From the NCBI GenBank assembly GCA_945787595.1, contig CALZJV010000049.1, forward strand, positions 1-18,054: a stretch of DNA of 18,054 nt, given 5' to 3'. The notes under the pieces are model-generated. The model was not told the DNA's origin. It saw only the letters and a program-made list of their open reading frames with translations, and did no database searches. Both the position numbers and the translations under genes were made by a program. Below are positions 1 to 8,127 of this stretch, one piece after another; position 1 is the first letter of the stretch, and the number at the start of each line of letters is the position of its first letter. The DNA is from an uncultured Desulfobacterales bacterium (GTDB lineage: Bacteria; Desulfobacterota; Desulfobacteria; Desulfobacterales; JAFDCJ01).

Positions 1-5
1 TGCCG

Positions 6-146
6 TGGAATGATGGAATATTGGAAGGTTGGAATAATGGGTTCAGAAGGATGAAATCTTTTTTCGATACACCACGTAAATCAGAGATTAATCCGCCTGG
101 GGCGGACCGGTTTTTAAACCCAGTATTCCATTATTCCACCATTCCG
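6..146. repeat. imperfect inverted repeat built of TGGAATAATGGAA-like units
   Basis: The arm at 6-32 matches the reverse complement of 120-146 at 21 of 27 positions. Further TGGAATAATGG units lie at 30-40. Between the arms is a small hairpin (GGTTT/AAACC, 109-120). No gene lies inside. It could be a miniature element or a folded intergenic repeat; the window alone cannot tell, and its left limit may lie outside. Confidence 0.55.
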
Positions 147-169
147 TTGGACGACTTAAGGTAAACTCT

Positions 170-211
170 ACCCCTCTGGGGTGAAATCAAAGCCTGGTCC
201 TCTGGGCCAGG
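170..211 (+). repeat. two small hairpins upstream of the first corrinoid gene
   Basis: ACCCC-TCT-GGGGT (170-182) and CCTGG...CCAGG (193-211) are back-to-back inverted repeats. The second resembles, in reverse complement, one edge of the GC-rich repeat at 7828-7877 (shared CCTGGTCCTC). No run of T follows either, so neither looks like an intrinsic terminator. Confidence 0.4.
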
Positions 212-219
212 ATTCCTTA

Positions 220-240
220 CTATCATGGTTGCCATGATAG
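220..240. promoter_or_regulatory. perfect 9-bp palindrome just before the first gene
   Basis: CTATCATGG and CCATGATAG form a perfect inverted repeat with a 3-nt spacer, ending 14 nt before the GGAGG at 255-259. It may be an operator or a 5'-UTR hairpin affecting translation of the corrinoid gene. No sigma-54 or convincing sigma-70 promoter was found between 1 and 220. Confidence 0.4.
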
Positions 241-266
241 TGGACACCATTCACGGAGGTTTGAAC

Positions 267-911
267 ATGGGAAACGAGCTGTTTGAAAAACTGCAGAAAG
301 CCATAAAGGAATTCGACGCCCAGGCTGCGGAAAGCCTGACGAAACAGGCCATGCAGGAAAAAATGGATCCAATTCAGGTCCTGGATGCGTTGACGGACGC
401 CATTCGCGAGGTTGGTGACGGATTCGGCAAAGGTGAGCTGTTTCTGCCCGAGTTGGTGGGTGCTGCAAATGCCATGCAGAAAGCCACCCCGATTCTGGAG
501 GAAGAAATTAAAAAAAGTGGCGCCCAGAGAGAAAGCGCCGGCAAGGTGGTGATCGGATCTGTTCACGGCGATATGCACAACATTGGCAAGACCATGGTAT
601 GCACTCTGTTGACGGCGGACGGTTTTGAGGTCATTGACCTTGGCATCAACGTCGAAACCCAGCAGTTTATCAGGGCCGTTAAGGAACATGACGCCAACAT
701 CGTCGCCATGTCGGCGCTACTGACCACCACCGCCCAGGAACAAAAGAATGTTATCGAAGCCCTTAAGGCTGAAGGGCTCAGGGATAGCGTAAAGATAATG
801 GTCGGCGGCGGCGCCATCAGTGAAGGTTTTGCCGAGAGCATTGGTGCGGATGGATATGACCCCACGGCCCCGGGCGCAGTTGACCTTGCCCGAAAATTTG
901 TTGAAAAATAA
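267..911 (+). CDS. corrinoid methyl-carrier protein (MttC/MtbC/MtaC family)
   Basis: This 214-aa protein has the two-part layout of methyltransferase corrinoid proteins. A helical cap (about residues 1-85) is followed by a Rossmann B12-binding domain from about residue 90. The signature DMHNIG (102-107) supplies the lower-axial His104; SAL (149-151) and GGG (180-182) complete the cobalamin pocket. In the family it carries a methyl group on Co between a substrate-specific methyltransferase and a second methyltransferase in the cytoplasm. I start it at ATG 267 because GGAGG lies 7 nt upstream; an in-frame ATG at 225 has no such site. The MttB-like gene follows after 11 nt and its ribosome site touches this stop codon, so the two are surely co-translated and probably partners. 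Confidence 0.93.
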   Translation: MGNELFEKLQKAIKEFDAQAAESLTKQAMQEKMDPIQVLDALTDAIREVGDGFGKGELFLPELVGAANAMQKATPILEEEIKKSGAQRESAGKVVIGSVHGDMHNIGKTMVCTLLTADGFEVIDLGINVETQQFIRAVKEHDANIVAMSALLTTTAQEQKNVIEALKAEGLRDSVKIMVGGGAISEGFAESIGADGYDPTAPGAVDLARKFVEK

Positions 912-922
912 AGGAGAAAAAA

Positions 923-2419
923 ATGCTGACTGGATTTACACGTAAATTCAAACCCTTAAAAATAGTATCCGAAGAAGAAATCGAATCCATTCACCGCGGC
1001 GGTCTTTATGTTCTCGAGAAGACGGGTATGCGTATCGAGCATGACCGCGCGCTGAAACTTTTTGCCGAAAACGGCTGCCGGGTCGACTTCGATGAAAAGC
1101 GTGTTCGCATTCCAGCCTGGCTGGCGGAAGATTGCGTCCGTCAGGTTCCGAGCAGTTTCGTCGTAACTGCCAGGGACGGAGAAAGCGATCTGATGATCGG
1201 CGGTGACACATTTTACTTCATGCAGGGCATGGGCATGCGCTATGTGGACCTGGATACCTGGGAAACCCGCCAGGCAACGATCCGGGAACACAAGCAAGCC
1301 ATGATTGTGGCGGATGCTCTCGATAATTGTCACCTGGCGGATGCGGTGTTTGCCTATACCGAACTCGATGGTGTTCCGCCGGTGATGACGTTCCTGGAAA
1401 CGCTGGCCAGCGGCCTGCGGTATTCCGGTAAAGCCCAGCAGTACGGTTACCAGAAAGACTGTGAAATATTCGCCATCAAAATGGCCAAGGCCCTGGGGAT
1501 CAACTTAAACCCTGAATTGGACACGGCATCGCCGCTGAGCCTCTACGGCGGATCGGTGGAAGCGGCTTTCAGGTATGTTGAAGCCGATATACCCATCCAA
1601 CCCTGCGTCGGTGTGGCCATGGGCGGAGAAGGACCCATGACGACATCCTCGGTGATGGTCATGGCATCTGCGACGATCATGGGCTGGGCCGTGTTGACCC
1701 AGTTGATCAAACCGGGAGCGCCTATATCGATTCAGTTCGGGCTGAAGCCCATGGACATGCAGCGCGGCAATCCACTGTTTGCATCCGTAGTGAACTCCAT
1801 GACCACCGTCATGATGAATCAACTTCTGCGGAAATATCAAATTCCCTCATGCACCAGTGCCGGGTTTACGAGCCTGTCCAAAAAAATCGACTACCAGTGC
1901 GGATATGAGAAAGCATTGGGAACGCTGATTTCGGCGCTCTCCGGCGGGCATCTCCACATTTTCCAGGGCGGTTCCACCGCGGAACTGATGTATAACCCGG
2001 TGCTCTCGATCCTGGACGACGACATCGCTGGCTGGATCGGGCATTTCCTGCAGGGCGTGGATGTTAACGACGAGACTCTGGCCATCGATCTCATCAACCA
2101 GGTCGGGCCGATTCCGGGGCATTTCCTGGGCACAGCCCATACGCGCGAATGGTGGAAAAAAGAGAATTTCTTCCCCAAAGTGGCCGACCAGGAAGCATAC
2201 CCGGTCTGGGTTAAATCCGGCAAGAAGGACGCCCTGGAGCTGGCCAAAGAACGGATGCAGGAAATTCTAGCCTCCCACACACCCAAACCGTTGCCTTCGG
2301 ATCAGGAACAGGCGATTGAAGATATCCTAAAGGAGGCCCGCGAGTACTACCGTGAAAAAGGTATGATATCGGATGACGAATGGTCGGTTTATATGAACGC
2401 TCTGGAAGTTGCGGGATAG
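923..2419 (+). CDS. MttB-superfamily methyltransferase, non-pyrrolysine type
   Basis: This 498-aa protein matches the trimethylamine methyltransferase (MttB, COG5598) superfamily in length and layout. It has an N-terminal helical segment (EEEIESIHRGGLYVLEKTG), then a TIM-barrel with characteristic stretches such as GGSVEAAF, FGLKPMDMQRGNP, SAGFTSLSKKIDYQ and the GGHLHIFQGG loop. MttB itself needs pyrrolysine at an in-frame UAG. Here the frame is open throughout and the only TAG is the terminal codon, so it belongs with the Pyl-free homologues (MtgB, MtpB, MtcB, MtyB types), which demethylate quaternary amines such as glycine betaine, proline betaine, carnitine or butyrobetaine. The substrate cannot be read from sequence. 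It follows the corrinoid gene by 11 nt with AAGGAG at 911-916. A 102-nt gap separates it from the next gene. Confidence 0.93.
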   Translation: MLTGFTRKFKPLKIVSEEEIESIHRGGLYVLEKTGMRIEHDRALKLFAENGCRVDFDEKRVRIPAWLAEDCVRQVPSSFVVTARDGESDLMIGGDTFYFMQGMGMRYVDLDTWETRQATIREHKQAMIVADALDNCHLADAVFAYTELDGVPPVMTFLETLASGLRYSGKAQQYGYQKDCEIFAIKMAKALGINLNPELDTASPLSLYGGSVEAAFRYVEADIPIQPCVGVAMGGEGPMTTSSVMVMASATIMGWAVLTQLIKPGAPISIQFGLKPMDMQRGNPLFASVVNSMTTVMMNQLLRKYQIPSCTSAGFTSLSKKIDYQCGYEKALGTLISALSGGHLHIFQGGSTAELMYNPVLSILDDDIAGWIGHFLQGVDVNDETLAIDLINQVGPIPGHFLGTAHTREWWKKENFFPKVADQEAYPVWVKSGKKDALELAKERMQEILASHTPKPLPSDQEQAIEDILKEAREYYREKGMISDDEWSVYMNALEVAG

Positions 2420-2521
2420 AATAAAAAAGTTGTTTACTTGAGCCAACCTCGCAGTTATTACTTGTTTAACTAAATATAGTCGCTGGCGTGTCAGAGCATG
2501 TCAAGATCGAGGAGAAGAGAA

Positions 2522-2719
2522 GTGTTGACCAATAATGAAAAACAAATACTGGAACTGGTCAAGCAGGGTCTGCAGCCACCGGGTAAAGAGGAAATTGACG
2601 ACCTGACCGCCCGCTGGCTGTATGGTAAAAATGCTGAAAAAATGATGAAATACGCCCCCTGGAGTTTCGTGCTCATGAAACTGATGTGGAAGAAGGGAGA
2701 AGAACCATGGCAGAGATGA
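2522..2719 (+). CDS. 65-aa conserved small protein, copy 1 (function unknown)
   Basis: I do not recognise this family. The frame is open from ATG 2498, but GTG 2522 is preferred: GGAG (2511-2514) lies 7 nt upstream, and position 2522 matches the ATG of the second copy at 8457. The two 65-aa products differ at only 6 residues, while 21 other codons differ only synonymously, so the protein itself is under selection. It is charged and helical-looking, with no Cys and no signal peptide; conserved blocks are KQGLQPP, TARWLYGKNAEKMMKYAPW and FVLMKLMWKKGEEPW. Its last 13 nt overlap the start of the UroD-like gene, and its KKGEEPW codons contain that gene's GGGAG site, implying translational coupling. 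A subunit or chaperone of the methyltransferase is a guess. Confidence 0.85.
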   Translation: MLTNNEKQILELVKQGLQPPGKEEIDDLTARWLYGKNAEKMMKYAPWSFVLMKLMWKKGEEPWQR

Positions 2720-3864
2720 CCCGTTACGAGAGGCTGCTGGCGGCCTGGAACCTGGAAGAGGCGGATCGGGTTCCCTGTGCACCGATCATGTGCTATTTCA
2801 TTCCCTACCATGCCGGTTTGTCGGTTAAAGACATATTCACGGAACCCGACAAAGTCGCCCAGGCCTTGATTGACAACCAGGATTTTATCGGTGACAACAC
2901 CCACCCCATTATCACTACCCTGGACCACATGTCGATGCTCGGCCGGGCCGGCTGGGACCAGACCACCCTCAACTGGAAAATATGGGATGAGTTTCCGCCC
3001 CAGGGCAATATCCCGAGTATATTTGAAAAAATGATCATCGATGACTACGATGATGTCATGGAACGTGGTTTTTCCACCCTTTTGTTCAACCAGGGCCTGG
3101 ACAATGACATCTTTGAGCGCAGTCCAGATGATTTTCTCTATTACCATTTCGAATATCCGCAGGTCTGGTCCAAAGCCCTGCGGCGGTTTTATAATGAAAC
3201 CGGAATTCCATACCTGATGGGCGCCCGTGTCTGCCATCCGCTCGATCTGCTGCAATACTATCGCGGTATCAACGGTCTGGTGATGGATATGTTCGAACAG
3301 CCGGACAAGGTCAAAGCCATGTGCGACAGGCTGTATGAATACGAAGCTGTCTGCGCCATGCAGCGCGCCATGGTGGTGGGTGCCGGCCAGATTCCGGGTG
3401 CCGATGTCATATTTCTTTATAATGGCGGGCCTCCGGGATTATCCCCCGAACTCTATGATCAATTTTACTACCCCTACGCCAAAAAAATGATCGATATTTT
3501 CGTCAAGCGTGGTTTCAGAGTTCAAAATCACTGGGACAACGATCAGACACCCTATCTGGAATCCATCCGCCACCTCACAGACGGTCTGCCCAAGGGCAAG
3601 ATACTGATGGATTTTGAAAAAACAGACATGAAAAAAGCCAAGGAAATCCTGGGTGACAGAATGGCCATCACCGGCAACGTACCTTCCGCCTTGCTGGTTT
3701 ACGGCTCCGTCACCGAAGTCGAAGATTACTGCAAACAGTTGATTAAGGATTGCGGCCAAGGCGGCGGATTTATTCTGGGCGTGGAATGTGAGACGCCCTG
3801 GGATTCAAAACCTGAAAATGTGAAAGCGATGGTTAAATCGGTTGAAAAGTTCGGTCAATATTGA
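2707..3864 (+). CDS. uroporphyrinogen decarboxylase-superfamily methyltransferase (MtaA/MtbA-like), copy 1
   Basis: This 385-aa protein has the URO-D TIM-barrel fold used by MtaA, MtbA and CmuA to move methyl groups to or from corrinoid proteins. The N-terminal RVPCAPI (21-27) and C-terminal NVPSALLVYGS (324-334) and CETPWDSKPEN (361-371) are typical of the group. In MtaA the catalytic zinc is held by His-x-Cys plus a later Cys. Here the equivalent site reads H275-W-D277, with C361 as the likely distal ligand, so Asp replaces the first Cys. The start is ATG 2707 (GGGAG 7 nt upstream), overlapping the small gene by 13 nt; ATG 2716 is an alternative. Copy 2 (9295-10455) is clearly homologous end to end, most similar in the last third. 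Tetrapyrrole synthesis is unlikely here. Confidence 0.9.
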   Translation: MAEMTRYERLLAAWNLEEADRVPCAPIMCYFIPYHAGLSVKDIFTEPDKVAQALIDNQDFIGDNTHPIITTLDHMSMLGRAGWDQTTLNWKIWDEFPPQGNIPSIFEKMIIDDYDDVMERGFSTLLFNQGLDNDIFERSPDDFLYYHFEYPQVWSKALRRFYNETGIPYLMGARVCHPLDLLQYYRGINGLVMDMFEQPDKVKAMCDRLYEYEAVCAMQRAMVVGAGQIPGADVIFLYNGGPPGLSPELYDQFYYPYAKKMIDIFVKRGFRVQNHWDNDQTPYLESIRHLTDGLPKGKILMDFEKTDMKKAKEILGDRMAITGNVPSALLVYGSVTEVEDYCKQLIKDCGQGGGFILGVECETPWDSKPENVKAMVKSVEKFGQY

Positions 3865-3897
3865 ATGTCCGCTTACGTACCCACCCAGGCAGACTGA

Positions 3898-5346
3898 ATG
3901 ATAGCAGAGATCAAAAAACTCGAAAAGGTGTCGTCAGTGCTGGATCCGGACGCGCACGAACGGCGCAGATTACGCCATAAAATTGTTCAATACACCGAAG
4001 CGTTTCTTGAAGATATGCCCCGGCTGCGGGCCTATATTGATACTGATGATAAAGGCATCGGCATTATGGATTCGCCCATCTCCGATGAACCCATCAGCCT
4101 GGATGAAGCTTTGGCCTTGTTAAAAGCTCATGTGGACACGCCCGGGGAGATGGTGGGACCGGCCGGCAACCTGGGCTATATTCCGTTAGGCGGTTTATAT
4201 CCGTCCGCCCTGGCTGACTTCATGGCGTCGATATCCAACCGGTATGCCAGTGTATTTTTCTCGGCACCGGGGGCAACGCGGGTCGAACGCATGTTGCTGA
4301 GATGGATTGCGGACATGATCGGCTACCCGCAAAGCGCAGCCGGCGATTTTACCTCCGGCGGCAGCATTGCCAATCTGCTGGCGGTTGTTACCGCCAGAGA
4401 CGCCCATGATCTGAAGGCTGGGGATTTTTCCAAAACGGTCGTTTATCTCAACGAACAAACCCACCACTCAATCCGGAAGGCCTTAGGCACGGCCGGTCTG
4501 AAAGAATGCGTTCTGCGCTATGTTCCACTGGATTACCATTTTCGGATGGAAGCCAATGCCCTTGAAAAGGCCATCAAAGCGGATAAAAAGGCCGGCCTCA
4601 ACCCTTGGCTGATCGCCGCCGCCGCTGGAACCACCGATACCGGCGCAGTCGATCCGCTCGAGGATATTGCCGATATCGCCGCCGCCCGCCGGCTCTGGCT
4701 TCACGTCGACGGTGCCTATGGGGCCTCCTTTGCCCTGTGCCCACAGGGCAAAAAGAAACTAAAAGGCATTGAGCGATCCGATTCTATGATCGTAAATCCG
4801 CATAAAGGTATGTTTTTACCGCTGGGCAGCGGCGTCATTCTGGTAAGAGAAGGAAAGTATTTGTTGCAGGCCCATCATTCCGATGCCAGCTACCTGCAGG
4901 ATAAAGATATACTGGCCTCTCCGGATGAGATCTCGCCGACCGACTTGTCACTCGAACTTACAAGACCCTTCCGGGGTCTGCGCCTGTGGCTGCCGTTAAA
5001 AATTTTAGGCGTAGCGCCATTTCGGGCGGCATTATCTGAAAAGCTGCTGCTGGCGCAATATTTTTATAAAAAGATTCAGCAAATGGATAGGTTCGAAACG
5101 GGGCCTTTTCCGGATCTCTCAATCGTAACGTTTCGATATATCCCCAAACGCGGCGACGTGAATCAATTTAATCGGCAACTGGTAAATGCGATTCAAAAAG
5201 ACGGACGCATCTTTATTTCTTCAACCATGCTTGACGGAAAATTCACCCTTCGTTTAGCTATTCTGGGATTTCGTACTCACCTGGATACCATTGATCAGGC
5301 AATTGAGATTTTACAGGAAAAGGTCAGAGCGATTGCAGGAGGGTAG
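3898..5346 (+). CDS. PLP-dependent group II amino acid decarboxylase
   Basis: This 482-aa protein belongs to the aromatic-L-amino-acid / glutamate / tyrosine decarboxylase family (fold type I, about 480 aa). Visible marks are FTSGGSIANLLA (151-162), QTHHS with PLP-stacking His189, HVDGAYG with the pyridine-contacting Asp271, and NPHKGM with the Schiff-base Lys303. It should release CO2 from an amino acid to give an amine; the substrate is not predictable from these motifs. It follows the UroD-like gene after 33 nt, apparently in the same operon. An upstream ATG (3865) in this frame is closed by TGA at 3895-3897, so ATG 3898 is the earliest start, though its ribosome site is weak. It may make or consume an amine linked to the neighbouring methyl-transfer pathway, which is inferred from position only. 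Confidence 0.93.
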   Translation: MIAEIKKLEKVSSVLDPDAHERRRLRHKIVQYTEAFLEDMPRLRAYIDTDDKGIGIMDSPISDEPISLDEALALLKAHVDTPGEMVGPAGNLGYIPLGGLYPSALADFMASISNRYASVFFSAPGATRVERMLLRWIADMIGYPQSAAGDFTSGGSIANLLAVVTARDAHDLKAGDFSKTVVYLNEQTHHSIRKALGTAGLKECVLRYVPLDYHFRMEANALEKAIKADKKAGLNPWLIAAAAGTTDTGAVDPLEDIADIAAARRLWLHVDGAYGASFALCPQGKKKLKGIERSDSMIVNPHKGMFLPLGSGVILVREGKYLLQAHHSDASYLQDKDILASPDEISPTDLSLELTRPFRGLRLWLPLKILGVAPFRAALSEKLLLAQYFYKKIQQMDRFETGPFPDLSIVTFRYIPKRGDVNQFNRQLVNAIQKDGRIFISSTMLDGKFTLRLAILGFRTHLDTIDQAIEILQEKVRAIAGG

Positions 5347-5768
5347 TAGGGTTAGACTTCTATATCTCTTGGGGCTACTGTGTTATATCATGAGCAGATT
5401 TGTCACTAACATCAGGAGATTGCAATGCTTATACTTTACCGCTAGCGTATTTAATTCTACTTTGTCATATTTACTTTTACTTCGGTACTTCGTTATAACA
5501 GACTGATATAGCATAATAAAAGAATGCCTAAAGTGAACTAAATTGCCTAAAATGCCTAAAATTAATGTGACGCTACGCTCTATCTGTTTTTATAAAATTG
5601 ACAGAATACCACAACTTTAGTTCATTTTAAATTTTAGCTCATTTTCTCAATTAGCATTATAACTTATTGAAATTCTATAAATATAATTTGCTCTGTTAAT
5701 GTGACAAAGCAGAATTAGTCATAATACATTGTAACATTGTTAGGCAAAATGACGCGTATTTTGTTCAG
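5347..5768. other. AT-rich convergent intergenic gap
   Basis: No gene is supported. It separates two converging transcripts. It contains three copies of TGCCTAAA (5525-5532, 5544-5551, 5553-5560), an inverted pair TGAACTAAA (5534-5542) / TTTAGTTCA (5616-5624), and CAAAAT/ATTTTG around ACGCGT (5745-5763). I found no hairpin with a T-run that would be a clear terminator for either strand. The base composition is far more AT-rich than the flanking genes. Confidence 0.6.
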
Positions 5769-7520
5769 CTATGCCTGTGATAAACTGGTTAAACCGTGCT
5801 TTTTGAGCTTCCGAACGATAGTGGGCTGACTGACCTTGAGATATCCTGCCAACTCGCGGGTCGTCCTGCAGCGGGCAATGGCCCGCTGCAGGATTTGTTT
5901 TTCAAACGCCATTACTTCCTGGGTCAGGCCGGCTAAATTGCGTTTTTCAAGAGTAGCGAATGCCGACAATTCCGTTTTATCCTCAAGGTTTCTTAAAATA
6001 GTTTCATCAACGAGATCCGTATCACTCAAGACCACCGCCATTTTAAGGATATTCTTCAGCTCGCGGACGTTTCCCGGGAATGAATACGATTGCAGCACTT
6101 TCATTACTTTGGCTGAAATTCGCCGCTTTAACCCATATTCCTTGTTATATTTTTCCAGGTAATGACGAACCATCTCAAATATGTCTTCCGCCCTTTCGTG
6201 CAGAGGCGGAATCTGCATCGTAAAGGTGTTTAACCGATAGAAAAGATCTTCACGGAACTTTTTCTCCTTGTTAAGGGATTCCAAGTCGCGGTTGGTGGCC
6301 GCAATCACGATACAGTCAATCGTAATGATCCGGGTTGCCCCCAGTCGCATGATGGTGTGGTCATCCAGGTATTTGAGCAGTTTGGCCTGAACCGAAAACG
6401 GCAGGTCGCCGATTTCGTCCAGAAAAAGCGTCCCGTTCTGGGCCAGTTCGAAAAGGCCGGCTTTGCCCTCCTCCTTGGCGCCCGTAAAGGCACCTTTTTC
6501 GTAACCGAAAAGTTCCGCTTCCAGGAGATTTTCCGGTAAGGCGGCACAGTTTATCTGGATGAACGGCTTCTTGCTGCGCTTGCTGTTCTGGTGGATAAAT
6601 TTGGCCAGCAGTCCCTTGCCGGTGCCGGATTCCCCCAGCAACAGGATATTGGACGCTTCCATTTTGGCGATCTTAACCGCCATCCGCAGCAACTGCCGCA
6701 TGGCTTCATTTTTAGCAATGATATTTTGCCTGGACAACTCAAACAGACTTAACTCAGCCAGTTCATCCTGATACTTCTCACTGACCAGGCGGGTTTGTTC
6801 GAGTTGCTCGCGAACCTCGTTGAGCTGGGTCATGTCGCGTAAATTGACAACCACCAGTGAGATTTCACCTCTGCTGTCCAGGATCGGTGTTCCAGTTATC
6901 AGCAGCGTCCTACCTGTTTTAAGCGCTTTTGATAAAATCGTGATTTGACGCTTCATTTCAAAAACCTCGAGGACGACGGAACGATCAAAAATGCCGCTTT
7001 CATTCAGGTCAAAAATGCTTTTGTTCAGAACATCCTCGGCCTTTATATTGTCCAGATCCAGGGCGGCTGCGTTAACCGTAATTACATTGCCGCCTCCATC
7101 GTAGACCCAAATACCATCGGCAGATGAATTAATAACCGTTTCCAGCTGCTGACTGATCTGCCGGTAGGACCCCAGCTGCTGGGCAGATTGTTCGAACTGC
7201 TCCATTTCTTGAAAGTTGCATACCGTACCGAGTATGCGTTCACCTTCATTTATCGGTGTAATATTGACAACCAGACTGATATTTTCACCGCGGACGTGGC
7301 GCCCCAGCTGTGATTGCCCGGTCTCCAGACAGATGGAAACATGATTCCATGTCAACGGCATTAATTCCCGAATATGAGTGTCCGACACGCTTCGGGGGGC
7401 CAGTCCTAAAATCTTTTCGGCCTGCTTATTGATCAGAACGATTTTTCCCGCTAGGTCCGTAGCAATGACACCATTGCTCGTTGCCGAAAAAATATGTTCA
7501 AAAGTGACAGTTTGGTCCAT
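5769..7520 (-). CDS. sigma-54-dependent transcriptional activator with two PAS domains
   Basis: This 583-aa enhancer-binding protein drives RNA polymerase-sigma54 open-complex formation by ATP hydrolysis. In order: PAS (about 5-105), PAS (about 125-230), a coiled linker (230-262), an AAA+ domain (about 265-500) with Walker A GESGTGKG (296-303), sigma-54-contacting GAFTGA (343-348), Walker B LFLDEIGD (365-372) and FPGNVREL (481-488), then a Fis-type helix-turn-helix (about 552-575, TRELAGYLKVSQPTIVRKL). All catalytic motifs are intact, and there is no receiver domain, so sensing is likely by a ligand bound to PAS. I start at ATG 7520 (MDQTVTFEHIF), where PAS homology begins; upstream extension to TTG 7628 runs through a hairpin repeat. 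It is divergent from operon B, whose promoter is of the sigma-54 type, so it is the obvious candidate regulator. Confidence 0.93.
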   Translation of the reverse strand: MDQTVTFEHIFSATSNGVIATDLAGKIVLINKQAEKILGLAPRSVSDTHIRELMPLTWNHVSICLETGQSQLGRHVRGENISLVVNITPINEGERILGTVCNFQEMEQFEQSAQQLGSYRQISQQLETVINSSADGIWVYDGGGNVITVNAAALDLDNIKAEDVLNKSIFDLNESGIFDRSVVLEVFEMKRQITILSKALKTGRTLLITGTPILDSRGEISLVVVNLRDMTQLNEVREQLEQTRLVSEKYQDELAELSLFELSRQNIIAKNEAMRQLLRMAVKIAKMEASNILLLGESGTGKGLLAKFIHQNSKRSKKPFIQINCAALPENLLEAELFGYEKGAFTGAKEEGKAGLFELAQNGTLFLDEIGDLPFSVQAKLLKYLDDHTIMRLGATRIITIDCIVIAATNRDLESLNKEKKFREDLFYRLNTFTMQIPPLHERAEDIFEMVRHYLEKYNKEYGLKRRISAKVMKVLQSYSFPGNVRELKNILKMAVVLSDTDLVDETILRNLEDKTELSAFATLEKRNLAGLTQEVMAFEKQILQRAIARCRTTRELAGYLKVSQPTIVRKLKKHGLTSLSQA

Positions 7521-7564
7521 AATGATTTCACGCCATTGCATATACGTGTGGCATGGGTAAAGAT

Positions 7565-7599
7565 CCGGGTCCGGCTTCCGGCCCGTAGGGAGGACCCGG
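7565..7599. repeat. GC-rich palindromic repeat, copy 1
   Basis: CCGGGTCC (7565-7572) and GGACCCGG (7592-7599) form a perfect 8-bp stem. The loop includes GCTTCCGGCCCGTAGGG (7574-7590), which recurs exactly at 7836-7852. It looks like a REP-type intergenic palindrome. Confidence 0.6.
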
Positions 7600-7679
7600 C
7601 TTTGTAGAGCCCCATGAAAGGTGGCCAAGCACCGAGTATCTTTGAGATAGGTTAGGCCGTTTACCGGTTGGCCGGTTAT

Positions 7680-7758
7680 GCCGGTTTGCCCGTTACTAAT
7701 GAATTCTATCCGATTTTAACTGGTCAACGGGCCCACGGGCTCAACGGGCAAAACCGGC
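7680..7758. repeat. inverted repeat with GCCGGTTTGCCCGTT arms
   Basis: The arm at 7680-7694 pairs with 7743-7758 (AACGGGCAAAACCGGC), complementary but for one extra base, enclosing about 48 nt. Related CCGGTT units occur at 7663-7677. It lies between the two GC-rich palindromes, in the 5' region of the regulator. Confidence 0.55.
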
Positions 7759-7827
7759 TCAACCTTTCTCGACTAACGGCTTATGGCTTAGCCGATTGTC
7801 TCTGACTCCCGACGGGGGGATCTTCGA

Positions 7828-7877
7828 CTGGCCCAGCTTCCGGCCCGTAGGGCCTACAGCCCGGAGGGAGGACCAGG
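7828..7877. repeat. GC-rich palindromic repeat, copy 2
   Basis: It contains the same 17-mer as copy 1 (7836-7852) and a similar right edge (GGGAGGACCAGG against GGGAGGACCCGG). The outer CTGG/CCAG and the inner GTAGG-G-CCTAC can pair. Same orientation as copy 1, about 260 nt away. Confidence 0.55.
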
Positions 7878-7913
7878 TTTTCTGCGGCGTAATAAATACA
7901 TGATTCAATTCTG

Positions 7914-7927
7914 TATCAAAATTGATA
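7914..7927. promoter_or_regulatory. candidate upstream activator site
   Basis: TATCAA-AA-TTGATA is a dyad about 215 bp upstream of the -12 element of the promoter at 8128-8143, a distance compatible with an enhancer for the divergent sigma-54 activator. Only one good dyad is seen and the region is AT-rich, so this is tentative. Confidence 0.25.
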
Positions 7928-8127
7928 TAATTATTCAATATAATGATGAATTAATGTAGATAAATTCGGATTCATAAATGTATCAGTATCTAACGGCCCA
8001 ATTTCACAGACAATTCATGTGCCCCACTTTTCATAAAGTTCAAATTTGGATCACATCGTTATGGAAGGATTTGGTGGCTATTTTTTTATCTTAATGAAAT
8101 CATTGATAAATTTATATAGAATGGATT

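Noticed and set aside
2417..2419. TAG at the end of the MttB-like gene as a pyrrolysine codon
   Set aside because: Reading through adds only 17 residues before TAA, and pyrrolysine in MttB lies well inside the barrel. The protein already has full family length.
2486..2500. TGGCGTGTCAGAGC upstream of the first 65-aa gene as a sigma-54 promoter
   Set aside because: The -24 half is imperfect and the GC of the -12 half is one base out of register.
2491..3255. 254-aa minus-strand frame under the first UroD-like gene
   Set aside because: It is the antisense of a clearly coding gene and has no recognisable domain. A similar long antisense frame (9664-10479) occurs under the paralogue, as expected from shared codon use.
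5291..5506. 71-aa plus-strand frame overlapping the decarboxylase end
   Set aside because: It runs out of frame from the coding region into AT-rich gap sequence, without a ribosome site or family resemblance.
5745..5763. CAAAAT/ATTTTG hairpin as terminator of the activator gene
   Set aside because: The stem is AT-only apart from one pair, and no T-run follows on the minus strand.
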